From Calvatia gigantea (taxonomy: Eukaryota; Basidiomycota; Agaricomycetes; Agaricales; Lycoperdaceae), in the NCBI GenBank assembly GCA_025093985.1, contig JACAAK010000008.1, positions 1,860,001 through 1,924,000 on the forward strand: a stretch of 64,000 nt of DNA, written 5' to 3'. A program made the translations under genes and the position numbers. The notes below the pieces were generated by a model. The model was not told the DNA's origin and did not search any database. It was given only the letters and a program-made list of their open reading frames with translations. Positions 1 to 11,690 of the stretch are shown here, in pieces (position 1 is the first letter of the stretch; each line of letters opens with the position of its first letter).

Positions 1-3000
1 GCTCCAGAGCGACCAGGTTGAAAATATAGGATCGGAGACGAAGGAAAGAGGATAGCGTCGGGACGGTGGTTGTAACAGTGGTTCCATCTTCATATCGCAC
101 TTGGATAAGTGGCTCTTGAAGCGCTGGTGGGACGGCCGCAGGCATGCTTGCTAGCTGACGGGCGAAAAAGTCTTCTCGGGTCCGAAGGTACCTTGTAGCA
201 AATTCTGAGGTCCGTGGATGGACACACAGATTATGTATCACCCTATAGCATCGTTCCGCCAGGCCGGGTAGCGTAACCAAAAGTGGCGTTGTATCGCGAT
301 TTCCCTCCTTGTCTTTGCCCTTCAGCCGCGGGATACCAGCATTAAGCAAGCGAAGGAGTGTGTGAAGAGTTGTGTGATGTCCTCCTAATGCATGTGGGTC
401 TTGAATCCTCTGTTCCTTGACTACGCCGCCGAACAGGAAATAATGGGTGATATTTGGATAGGGTCGATCCTGCTCCGTATTTTGGATCAAGAACTCCAGT
501 GCGGCAAGCCGGATTGCCTGAGCGAGCGGGTCGGGATCCTCGCTTGGATCTGGGGCCCCCGCGCCAGTCACCTGTTCGGCGTAGGCTTCTGCCTCCCACA
601 CATCATCCAAGGACTCAGTCCCCACAATCCTCATGAAGCCTCCCGAGATCCTCTCAGAATCCCTACTCCTCTCGATCAATGTAATGATTGTCGACGGATC
701 CGTGGAATTGCAAAGTAGAGATAAGATTTTGATGGAAAGCATTGGCAATTCCGAATATGAGGGATATGACATATATGTGGCAACAGCGGGGATAAATTGC
801 ACACCAAATGCGAGTGCTTGGTCGAACCGTGTGTAGTACGACCGTGGGTGAATGACATTGGCAAATGTCGCGTTGTTAAGCTCGGAAAGAAGAGGGATAA
901 GTACATCCAAGAACAAGTCCTGGATCTCGAGAGCTCGATGGATAATCCTCAGAACTCGGATGATGGTGTTCCGGAAGAACGGTTCCTCGTCGGCCAAATT
1001 TCTATCAAAGCCCTCCACACCCTCAACAATGTATGAGAAAATGCTGCTCTGCAGAGGCGAATTTGTCAAAAGACGTTTCATGACGTCGTAGCCAGGGTGC
1101 GTGACGAGGGGCAGAAGTTTCTCAGCTTTGACAGACATCTCTTCTGATGCACTGACAATAGGCTCCAAGTCATAGCTGGCCAGCGCTCGCTCGACGAAGG
1201 TGAGACAAAGGTCATTGATCTCCCATCTGTCCGAGGGCTGAGAATATTCCCTGTTCGGAATGTTGGCGAACACATTATCGATAACGAAAGCCGAAAAAGG
1301 GCCAATACCAGGGAGACGATAGGGCTGACCCAAATTGTCAGGGATAGTGTTTATTGGCTCAAAGTCAAGAAGCCTGTCCTTTAACGAAGTACGCTTCAAG
1401 GTATGAATGAGTGTTGCTAATAATCGGAGGAAAGGGATTGTCGCAGGATAGAGCCTGTGTACCGCTTCAATCTGTTCTAGCTCTAGTTCGACACCTTTCC
1501 CTGTTGCCAAGGCACCAAAACCGGTTGGCCCCCCTGCGCGAACGTTGATAACCTCCAGGCGTTCCATTAACGTCCATACAGCCTTGCAAATCTCCACCCC
1601 GGCTATACCTGCCCCAGGCTCGCAGAACGCAGCGAGCGTGTCAAAGATTGCACCCTTGAGTTCTAGCGGAATACCAAAGGGGATCAAAGAGACAAGTGTT
1701 GGGATGGCACGGAATTGGGTGTGACTCGATATTGTTGTACGAACCGCCATGGAGTATTTAACAACCGTTGATAAGAGGCGAAGGAAGGATTGCGCACATA
1801 GAACCTCCTTTGGTCCAATCGTAAATTGTTGCATGGTAGGTTTGGGTGCAGGGGGATTAAACAGGCCACCAAATGAGCCTAACGATTGTGGCTGCGGAGC
1901 ACCTCTGGCATTAGCAGCGTTTGAAGCCCAGTTATCCAACAAACTAAATATGGCGCTCCAGGAAACACTTGGGCCGTTGGAGGGCGAGGGGCGGTGTGAA
2001 CTTCCAGGAAAAACTTCTCCCCCTCCTCGAGCCATGAAATTGTATGCAAGCTCGCTGCACTGCTGACCCTTTGCCAACCCGCTTAGCATATCGTATAACG
2101 CCGCCAGGAGGGTCAAATCCTGAGGTGAAGTGGACCAAACTGCCCATTGTAAAAATGCCGGCAACCGACCAGTTGTCGTCTCCACATACTCCATGTACGA
2201 CAGCTTCGATGGATCTCCTGGTGCTGCACCCCAAAACTGCAATCCTTGCTCTGGAGGAAGGGCAGCGTACAGAACACCAATGAGAGTGTATAGTGCCGCA
2301 ATATCGTTTCGCGTAGGAGGTTCTAGTCTGTCAGACTCCGGGGCGACGCTCCCAGTAAACCTCGCACTAGCTGTCCGCGTTCGGTCTCTTGCATGAACAA
2401 TATCTTCCTGCCGTTGTTTAATCTTCCGCAATTCAGACGACGCATGGGTGATGATTGATCGGAGAAGCGTCTCATATGCAAAGAGCACGACTTCCTGGAA
2501 GTCATCAGGAGGCACTTCGCGTTGCTCTGGACCCTCATTTGGAAATGCTTGTGCAGATATGACTGAGCGGTTGTCTGAGAGGTGTTGTATAGAGAGTCGA
2601 AGGTAAGCAAACGCATCTCCTTGAACGCCGTTCCACACTTGTGTTTCTAATTCTTCCGTCTTGAACCCTTCTTTGTGTTCAAGGGTAGGGTTGTTGTGCC
2701 TCGCGTCGGTCAGGAACATAGTCCATTTGAGAAGGATTGTTGCTTTGAGGCCTGGCTCTTTCCAGGTAGTTGAGGGTCCAAGAATCCTCGTCATAAATGA
2801 GACCACTGATGTGTCGGATGCGAGGTCTTGCCTATGTTGACCAGACGAGCTCGAAGGGTTAATGGGGTCGAAGGCGAAGAGAATAGCAGTAAGGAAATAG
2901 TAGGTGAGAGGGTGGGAGGGATTCTTCGAGAGCCACTCAACGATGTATTTGACCTCGCCAGCAGAAAGATAACCCAGGTGCGAGATAGAAGATAACGTGA

Positions 3001-3800
3001 TAGCGAGAGTCCTTCTCTCGTATTTGAGAGAATCGTAACGAGAATTCAAAATGTCGAAACCCAGTGACGGTGTTCCTTCACAAATGTAAGTTAACTGATT
3101 CAAATATGACGAGCGAGTAACTTACCTGAAGCTGTGGGTGCAACAGTGTTGCTCCCAGCACCCCGTCTTGCGTTGTCCGCTCTCGCAATGAGCGTATCGA
3201 GCTGTTCGATCTGCTTCCATATCTTTGTCGCAAGTGTAAATGTCCCCCCTGGCCCGGGCGGAGCAGGCACAAGTTCCTTGATGAAGTATCGCGCCAGTCG
3301 CATCCATGTTTGATTATCTGTCGACGACTCCGATGCCTCGGTCGCATCCACGAGATAGCGTAGAGAATCGACCAAATGCCGTCTCCGTAGATGGAATAAC
3401 TCCACCGTCAATTCCAAACTTGTAACAGCGTCAATATTCGGGTTCTCCTTCATGACCTCGTCCAAGAGCGCCGCGATATACCGTTCCGAACATTCTAATT
3501 GCTGGGAGAGGAAAAGGACCTGTCTGGCGAATTCGGCGTTAATTGCCACCTGCTTGCCCCCAATGACAGTCTTTCCTATAGAAATACATTCAGCACAACT
3601 TCATAAAGTAACGGTAATACCACGCACCTGACTCAATTTCCCTCTGCTCTTGCGGATTCCTTTGTCCAACATCCAGTAGTTTGAGGAAGACGCGGCTTTT
3701 GGATCATAAGTTCGTCAAAGAGTTCTTGTTCGTTGTATTGGATATTTGCAGGAGATAGAGCCTTGTACAAGGCATTCCGGAGTCTTGATATCGATTCCAT
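1..3800 (-). CDS. NUP192: Nucleoporin Nup192/Nup205, N-terminal part (runs off left edge)
   Basis: Scaffold nucleoporin of the nuclear-pore inner ring, an all-helical solenoid. Three exons are visible: 3800-3628, 3575-3126 and 3075 to the window edge, the last open for over 1,000 codons with no stop. The start at 3800 gives MESISRLRNALYKAL, followed by FDELMIQKP, LLDVGQRNPQEQREIESG and FARQVLFLSQQLECSERYIA, the layout of the Nup192/Nup205 N-terminus. Introns are 52 and 50 nt with GT-AG ends. One extra base near 3681-3692 separates the FDELMIQKP frame from the LLDVGQRNP frame; because both halves are conserved this looks like a sequence error. The C-terminus lies outside the window. Nup188 is the main alternative, but the N-terminal motif fits Nup192/205 better. 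Confidence 0.88.
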
Positions 3801-4078
3801 GGTAGCAGATTTTAGCCAGCCCCGGCCTGGCGAAGAGTTTGAGTGAAATTCAGATTCCAGTTGATTTGGCTGAAAGCGCGTCAGTCGCGTCGACAAATAC
3901 ATATAAACACAGTATTGCCTTCTTTGGTACCCATTCAACTGATGCAGAGATTGCGAAGAGATTCAGAGCAGGGGGACTGAATACGAAAGCATTATTCAAA
4001 ACGATAACATCCAAGCAATAAGCGCAGAAGGTACAGTAATAAAGCATTATTAATAAGTACGGTATCCAAGAAAAAAAT

Positions 4079-5602
4079 TTAGATCCCTTTCGCCTTCACC
4101 TTCATCAGATAATCCTGAACTGCTCCAGCAGCATCGTCCGCCAAAGTGCGCTCTGGCTTCCCAAGTCGCATCGGAGTCCGGATACCCCCACCAATAAACC
4201 AAAAACTCCCGCCCATTCGCACCTTCACGATGAGCTTTAATTCGGCTGACTGAATACCGCTTCTCGATGACGAGGACCTTGTCCAGCCTGATTCTAGGCT
4301 TTCTCCGTGCAGGGTGCTTCCAAGCCCTCGGAAGTACAGGATGTGCAGGAAGTGGCCCTTTCGGCTCAAAAGACCGTCGCATCTCTGTCCGCTTGCCCTT
4401 GATATTGGCGTGGGCAAGTCGGGCGTACTTGTCCAACTCGCAAAGTGTATGTTCCACATCCGCAACATCCATGGGAAGCTTCCTAGGACCAAGCCCTGGA
4501 GGTCGCAAACCGAGGCGCTCGAAGTGATATTTTTGGCTATCCGTCAACCAGCGAATGACCTCGACTTCAAAATTTTGAACAGTCGCGTTGCCTGTGCTGA
4601 TGCTTTTCCCAAACATTTTGGCCAGACCAGAGGACGCGCCCGGTCCAGGAACGACAAGATCGTTGCGGTGGAAATTGAGCAGCTTGCTGTAAGACAGATT
4701 CAGCATCAGCTGATAGGTCGCAAATTCCCCCATGCTCGGGAAGGAAATGAGATATTCAAAAATGTCCGCCATGTGCCACGCGTGCAAGCATTTATGGTGG
4801 ATTTCGTTATCCATCAACACTTCCAAGAGGATGAGATGGTTAACGTATCCATCAGTATGCTCAAATTTCGGTGCGGGCTTCTGAAAAGCGCCTGTATAGA
4901 GTGACTTTCCCAGACTCTTGGCCTTGTGCAAGACGGCGGCATATTTGTCCCTGCTGTACGTAGACCAGTTGAGCGGTCCAACTTGGTCCCGAAGCATTTC
5001 CCATGTTTCGATCCTGGTGAACAAGTTGAACAAGATAACCCGAAACGCGACCTCGTCCGGCTTCTGGGATCCCTTTTCAATGACTTCGCGAATAATATAC
5101 TGGCTCAACCTGTCCAATACACGAAAGGTGTTGCAGAAGTGATATTCCTGGAGGATGGCATCTTCCGTCCACCTAAAACACACGAGGTTAAATATAGCAG
5201 TACGCGGTGACCAGAAGTTTCTTCTTACGGCTTTGCTCTACCAGCCCTGCGTCTGTCATCAACGGCTTGCCTTTCAGCTGCGAACCGCCAGAAAGTGTCG
5301 AAAACAACAGTAGGGGTTAACGTGATGCCGCAAACAACAACGGGTTCCCCAGCCCTGTAAACTACAGGGTTCCGTTCCAATGACTTCCTCACGCGTTCCC
5401 CTAGGGGGATGGGTATATATGGTTTGCTGAACCTTTGTGATGATGATCCCGAGGAACTGCTCGAATTCCATGTGGGTGAGGAAGGGGGGTGATGGAAGCG
5501 CCGAGCTCGCGTTGTCGGATGTGGCATCATTGGTCCTGAAAACGGGCATATAATTAGAGCTAAAAGTCCCACACAATCAAAAACACGCTTAGAGGCCATC
5601 AT
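4079..5602 (-). CDS. 5-hmdU DNA kinase-type helical domain protein with C-terminal chromodomain
   Basis: Predicted nuclear protein of about 470-490 residues. After a low-complexity Ser/Pro N-terminus comes a helical domain opening with FDTFWRFAAERQAVDDRR, then PWTEDAILQEYHFCNTFRV and FRVILFNLFTRIETWEML. I recognise this pattern as the helical domain of the 5-hydroxymethyl-dUMP DNA kinase/modified-thymine family reported in phages and basidiomycetes. The C-terminal 60 residues form a chromodomain (VLVIEKRYSV, EFLVYWWGYPDSDATWE). Exons are about 5602-5229 and 5172-4079; a 51-nt in-frame intron (5586-5536) is likely near the start, so the exact N-terminus is open. An extra base near 4157 interrupts the chromodomain just after ATWE; without it the frame runs PERTLADDAAGAVQDYL to a stop at 4079, with it to a stop at 4050. 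The activity is unknown; a role on modified DNA in chromatin is inference. Confidence 0.72.
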
Positions 5603-6607
5603 CCACAGCAGGAAAAAAATGTGTTACACACCGGAGAACACCTCAGACACGTCCACCAACCGGAGTTCCCCAAAAAAAGTCGTAGAGGTAAAAAGTAAAA
5701 AGTCCATCCTGCAATTCTCACGGTGGTATTTTATTGTGCCTAGCCAAGTGAGTACCATGCTCTCAATTCCGGGTGCCAAACATTTGAATGACACATATAC
5801 CAGTGGAAGTGTCAGGGTGCAGCCTTAATGTTGCGGTGAGCCCGAATTGTCAAGCTCAAGTAGATGTGACCAGGTGTTTATCACACTTGTGCTGACAAGT
5901 CAATGTAACACAAGTTATACCAATATCATATCAACTTCAAAGAGTGTAAAGTACACTTCTTTGATCCAATATGATATTGGTACAACCAGTGTCACATTGA
6001 CTTGACAATACAGTGTGAGGGATGGGGTGGGGGTGATGAGAGGAAGCTAGCACTCTGAGACATAAGCCAATGGCTCACAGCTTTATCAGCTCTAATTTGA
6101 TCAGAATTCTGCTCTGCATTCCAGTTTTGTGGTCAGATCCATAATTTTTTATCATCCGCAATGACCTCCATTGCCCTGAAAACAAAACCTCAGTTTGTGG
6201 ACCTTGGATTCCAAAAACATGACAACTTTACACGACAAGGGCCCTGGTGGGTTTTGCACAGAAGGGCCAAAATGATACATGGTGTATTGGCAACATTGGC
6301 TTTGGAAAACTCCTTACAGCACACCATGAAGTCCATGAGTGAAGCAAGAAAACAACAGATTTCCTAAAAAAAATAACATAGACAAATAACCTTCATCAAT
6401 GTGTCTTTGCTTCAAGTTTTGGCTTGAAGTGTTTAGTTCAAGTGCCCGGATCCCCATCCTGTTTCTTCCATGCTATGCTTGTGATAGGCATGCACATTGA
6501 ATATTGAACCCCAAGAAATAAACAACAAAACCACACACAAAACTTGTGTAACGCACGCTTTTCGCCGTGTCGGGGCTGCACCACGGCAAGGATATATCAG
6601 CACCACT
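5603..6607. promoter_or_regulatory. Divergent intergenic region between chromodomain gene and METTL14-like gene
   Basis: About 1 kb between two divergently transcribed genes, presumably holding both promoters. It contains the foldback repeat at 5881-6018 and a short hairpin near 6411-6431 (CTTCAAG / CTTGAAG). I see no convincing coding exon here. Confidence 0.4.
5881..6018. repeat. Foldback (MITE-like) inverted repeat, arms about 68 bp
   Basis: Left arm 5881-5948 and right arm 5952-6018 are imperfect reverse complements around a 3-nt loop. Both arms begin TCACAC and share CAAGTCAATGT and ACCAATATCATAT. The arrangement resembles a small non-autonomous transposon or foldback element. No clear target-site duplication was found and there is no coding sequence inside. 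Confidence 0.7.
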
Positions 6608-8786
6608 ATGTTAGCAACCGAAACCACGACCGAACTCTTGAGTCAGGCCAACGAACTTCTTGCCTCACATGCTGCCTTGATAGACAGAGTCCGTACTTCA
6701 CAACAAAGCTTTCGTCATCATCTCCAGACATTACAATCACCACCTGAGGAGTTGCTCAAGCTACCCACGATCCCTTCGCCACCGCTGCTGCCATCCGACG
6801 ATGATTCACCACCACCCTCTCCTCTGATTAGACCGGAAGAACCAGACCGCTCCGACTTACCTCCAGCCAAGAAAGCCAGGCTCGCTCGATACCACAACTA
6901 TGTTCCCGAGGAGGAAACGATACGGAATGACTATTCCCAGCGATACGTGGATGGGGGAGAATGGCCCCAGAATTGGGTAATAGGTGCTGAACCAGAACAT
7001 AGATTCGAAGAGTAATTTCCCTTCCACGATCTACAATTTCTGGTTCTCATTCGGCTGTGTACACTAGATATCCCAAACAGCAACGACTCCTCTCACTCAA
7101 GAAGAATTCTGTCAACAATCATTCGACTCCCCCCTACTACCTGCCATACACTGAACTATCTTCTCTGCACCCCAACAAATTCGATGTGATCCTGTTAGAC
7201 CCGCCATTTTCGTCATCATTTGGGTGGGAACAACTCCAAGAGTTACCTATTCCAAGTCTTGCCGCAGATCCCAGCTTCGTTTTCCTCTGGGTTGGAAGTG
7301 GAGCTGGGGAAGGCCTAGAAAGAGGCAGGGAAGTCCTTGCAAAATGGGGATACCGGCGCTGTGAAGATGTAGTCTGGGTTAAGACGAATAGGACTTCTAA
7401 TCAAGGACCAGGCGTTAGTCATCTTTCTCCATTTCTTTCAATAACCATTACTGATAGAACTCTTCTGACCATCACAGACCGATCCTCCAACTACCTCATT
7501 GCTGACAAGAACCAAGCAGCACTGTCTTATTGGCATCCGTGGGACGGTTAGACGTTCGACTGATAGTTGGTTTGTTCATTGCAATGTCGGTACGTTTTTA
7601 ACCCACATATCAGATAATGCGATCTCAGCTAAAGTGCGTCTATTTCGCTACCACCAGATACCGATGTCATCATTTGGGAAGGTGATCCAGCGGATCCTAC
7701 GCGCAAACCTCCGGAGATGTATACCTTGATTGAGAATTTCTGTCTTGGAATCCGGCGCCTCGAGGTTTTTGGTCGCCCATCTTCCCTTCGACGGGGGTGG
7801 GTCGCTGTCATGACCAAAGGACTTGACAAACAGTTGTCAATTTCCGAAGACGGAACCGTACACGCTGAAGGCGAAGAAGGTGGCCAAGCAACCAAATGGC
7901 GTCAGGAAACTTGGGACGAGAAAACCAAACAGCTCACTACGAACGGCAAGGCCGTCGTTCCAATGACTTCCGAGATCGACGCTCTCCGACCTAAATCCCC
8001 AGTTCGACACGGCCAGAATATGTCCGGCGGTGGTAGCTCAGCAATGAGTGGTGGCGTCGCTGTTGGAATTCCATCTAATACCAACACGAATAATAGCACC
8101 AACACCAGATTTACATCCGGGAACAGACCGAACACATTCATCAACCAGCCCCCTGTCGTTTTTTCCCAGAACCAGATGGTTGGTCAAAATCAAATGATGG
8201 TTCAGCCGGGCATGATGGGCATTGGTATGGGTGTCAATCAGCTGGGAATGGGAATGGGCGTTCCTGGACCTATGGATGATATGATCTCTGGGTGGAATCC
8301 ATTGATGAACATGAACGCGAACGCTGTGGCTGGTCTAAATGTGGGAGGAATGGGTCCGCCCGGCATGCCTGGAACTCATGGGCACGGGCATGGAGCGCTG
8401 AATGTGAACAACGTCAATATGAACCCCGGAGGATCTATGGGAGGCGTTAATGTTGGTCCGCCTATGCATATGCACCATCACCAGATGATGAACCAGATGG
8501 GAATGGGTGCTGGAAGTTTCCAAGGTCATTCTGCTGTGGGGTTCGGAGGCAATGTTCCGGTATTTAATCCTGCTATGAATAACGCTGGGATGGGATGGGG
8601 AGATCAAGGTGAGAGTCTGTTTTATGCAATGAGGCGTGGATAGCGGGTTTGTTCACGTGAACTTGTTGTCTCCCAGGTCCCATGGTCAATGGCATGAACA
8701 TCGGAAATATGAATATGAACATGAACATGAATAACATGCACCAAGGCATGGGAATGGGGGGACAGTGGGGTGGGGGTGGTTTCTGA
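6608..8786 (+). CDS. METTL14: METTL14-like MT-A70 family subunit of the m6A RNA methyltransferase
   Basis: Predicted partner subunit of the nuclear mRNA N6-adenosine methyltransferase. Five exons (6608-7011, 7068-7413, 7478-7589, 7658-8608, 8677-8786) join to an exact 640-codon frame. Visible family landmarks are [81 protein letters not shown] and [13 protein letters not shown], in METTL14 order. The usual EPPL of METTL14 (DPPW in METTL3) is DPPF here. The last 230 or so residues are low complexity and rich in Met, Gly and Asn, far longer than the RGG tail of animal METTL14. Fungal Kar4 belongs to the same clade, so Kar4-like naming is also possible. Transcribed away from the chromodomain gene. 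Confidence 0.9.
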
Positions 8787-8975
8787 ACATTTTCATTACA
8801 TCTTTGCCTTATCTGCACGATATTTGTGCTTTCGAGTATCCCAAACAGTCGAATGAACGAACGGTGGTACGCGAACCTGAGCTGACGTAATGTACTGAAT
8901 ATTTTTTGAGTTCCGCCAAGTCTCCAAGTCCGCTCCCTCTACCGTGGTATCTTACCACCGTCTTACTATCCCGCC

Positions 8976-11690
8976 ATGGGTAAAGCAACAAAGGCGACAA
9001 GAAAATTTGCTGCTAGTGGTCAGCTAAAAAAGAAAATTCAGGCTCGACATAAAAGCCGGACAATACGAAAGAAAATCCAAGCGAGGAAAGGATCCAAGGC
9101 AGGAAAGCCACAGTCCGAAACACACGGTACCAAGGAAGAATCGGATACCGAGGAAGAAGTAGAAAAACCTCAGGCTTCGTCAAACAAGAAGAGGTGCGTT
9201 TGCATGTCCTCTTGAGTGCAAGCCGAACTTGATGCCCCCGGAATTTAGGATCAAATCCGTGGATGATTTCCTAAGAGGAGGTTTCATGGAGGAAAGCGAC
9301 GATGATTTGGAGTTGGAACAAGCGGATGTAAGGAACTTGTTGTCAAGTTTAGGGATAATCGTAACAACCTACAGATTTCTGGAGAAGAAGACATGTCGGA
9401 GGACGGAGCTGACTTCGATGACGACGCCTCGTTTGCCTCGATTGACGATTTCGATGGTTCGTTATCCAATATTAAGCTCTCCTACATTATCTGTGACCCC
9501 TAACTCCAGATGAGGGCCAAACTCACCTCCTCGAACTCTCCAAACTCGCTGAAAAGGACCCTGAGTTCTATAAATACCTGCAAAAAAACGATCGTGAACT
9601 ACTCGAATTCAACCCTGATGCAACAGACGAAGACGAAGACATGGCAGATATAGATACAGAAGCAGAAGAGGAAACAACACCCACTCTAACGGAGGGACAT
9701 ATACGTCAGTGGCAAAAGTCCCTTCTTGAAGTATGTTACTTCCCCCGTTGGATAGTCGCCCATAACAGGTTCGGCTAATCTAAACCAATTTCTCAGCACC
9801 GGTCTTTGAAAGCGCTGCGCAAATTATTGATTGCATTCCGGGCTGCTGCACATATGAACGAAGATGACCAAGTCGTCGCTTGGAGTATTTCTAGCTCATC
9901 AGGTTCGCATCCTTCGGTTATCCGGAAATATGGCTCAATCGAAATATAGTCTATAACAAGTTGGTGACCACGACATTGCGGTATACACCTGTCGTACTTG
10001 AACGTCACGCTCCTTACAAAACCCTGGCTGGCGGGAAATTGTGAGTCTGGAATAGGATGCCGAGATTCCCTTCAACTGACCATCATCCTGTCAGTAAACC
10101 GCCAACGCAAACAGCCAAATTTAAAACGCTGCAAAAGATGATCCTTGCATATTTTCACAACGTGATTCACTTGCTGTCACAGTTGACCGATACGGAACTA
10201 CTACGCCTTGCTTTAACAGAAAGCTCAAAAATAATTCCTTATGTCGTCAGCAGCCGGAAATCTGTCAAGCTATACCTCAAGGTCGGTGGTTTTAAGGTCC
10301 CCAGCCGTGATATGTCTGACCCCACTTCTCAGAAGTGCCTAGACTTATGGTCCAGCGCCGAAGATGACATCCGGATAGCTGCGTTCTTGTCCGTGCGACG
10401 ACTTGCGCTGTCCAATGACGATCGCATTCTAGACACCATCCTCAAAGTAAGAGTGCAGGCCCTTGGGCTAGAACGCAAGAACTTGATGTGACTTATGACA
10501 TTACAGAACACCTACCTCACCTTGATTCGATCATCCAAAAGTACCAGCGCCCACACGCTACCTTCGATTAATTTGATGAAGAATTCCGCGTCGGAGGTTT
10601 ACTGCATAGACCATGCAGCAGCATATCAGCACGCGTTTGGATATATCCGACAACTTGCCATTCACCTGCGAAATAGCCTAAAGATAAAAACAAAGGTACT
10701 GCCGTTCGCTTAACTCCATATCAAGATCTGACTAGTGTCACACAACACTCAGGAGTCATACAAACAAGTGTATAACTGGCAATTTATCCATTCCGTTGAT
10801 TTCTGGTGTATCATCCTTGCGAAGACATGTAGCAAGGAAGCCGAAATGCAGGCGGGGAAAGAAAATGCAATGAAGCCCTTGATATATCCACTTGTGCAAG
10901 TAGCTCTCGGAGCAATCAGGTCAGTCATTTATATTTATATTTGTCGTCTCGCAGATTGCCTTTGTCTCATGGACCCTTATGACAGACTCATTCCCAACAG
11001 TCGTTCACACCCACTCCATCTCCAGATTATTCGATCCATCCTCAACCTCACCAAACACACGGAGACCTATGTACCTGTATCGCCGCATCTCGTTCCTATC
11101 CTCACCTCAACAATTTCTCCTTCAAGCAAACCGAAAGCATCGACGCTGAAACCTCTGGATTTCGAAATGTCAATCCGGGTTCCCCAGCAATACGTCAGGA
11201 CACGCGTGTATTTCGAAGGCATTACCGAAGAAACGATCTATCTACTCGCCGGATGGTTGTCCAGTCCTGTGGTTCATGGGAGCGCGGGTTTCCCTGAAAT
11301 AATAGTCCCGATCGTAGTACTCCTACGGCGGAGCCTGAAGGTTGCAAAACCCAACCCTTCTGCATCTGGAACGAGTAAAGAACAAGGCATGGTAAAGACC
11401 TTTTTAGAGCGCGTGGAAGAGAGCGGGAAGTGGGTTGAAAGTCGAAGGAAGAATGTGGCATTTGCTCCCGGCAAAATCGCTGCCGTAGCGGAATGGGAAA
11501 AAGAATTGAGGAAACAGTTGAAGGATGCTCCACTTTGCAAATATCTTCAAGTGCAGATCAGGGCAAGAGAGAAGCGTCGGAAGCTGCTTGAAAAGGTATG
11601 TGTGGGCAACCTCCTCGCAGGTGTCGCGTGGAATAACGTGCTCTTAATTAGGCCCGAGCTGGAGATCACGAAATCCTAGATGAGGAGTGA
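8976..11690 (+). CDS. NOC2: NOC2, nucleolar complex protein 2 (60S ribosome assembly)
   Basis: Nucleolar and nucleoplasmic factor that works with Noc1/Mak21 and Noc3 in pre-60S maturation and export. Eleven exons (8976-9193, 9249-9327, 9375-9456, 9510-9730, 9797-9902, 9950-10040, 10095-10446, 10507-10695, 10753-10919, 10986-11595, 11652-11690) sum to 2154 nt, an intact 717-residue protein. The N-terminus MGKATKATRKFAASGQLKKK is the Noc2 basic start; an acidic stretch follows, then VYNKLVTTTLRYTPVVLE, KFKTLQKMILAYFHNV, YNWQFIHSVDFW and YPLVQVALGAIR, all Noc2-family blocks. The protein ends with an acidic DHEILDEE. It lies 190 bp downstream of the METTL14-like gene on the same strand. Confidence 0.93.

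Noticed and set aside
4050..4492. Two overlapping minus-strand frames at the end of the chromodomain gene, possibly alternative C-termini
   Set aside because: They differ by one base and only the frame ending at 4079 continues the chromodomain helix, so a sequence error is simpler.
8335..8818. Minus-strand frames of 80-90 codons opposite the METTL14-like tail
   Set aside because: They are antisense shadows of the repetitive Met/Gly/Asn coding tail, with no signature of their own.
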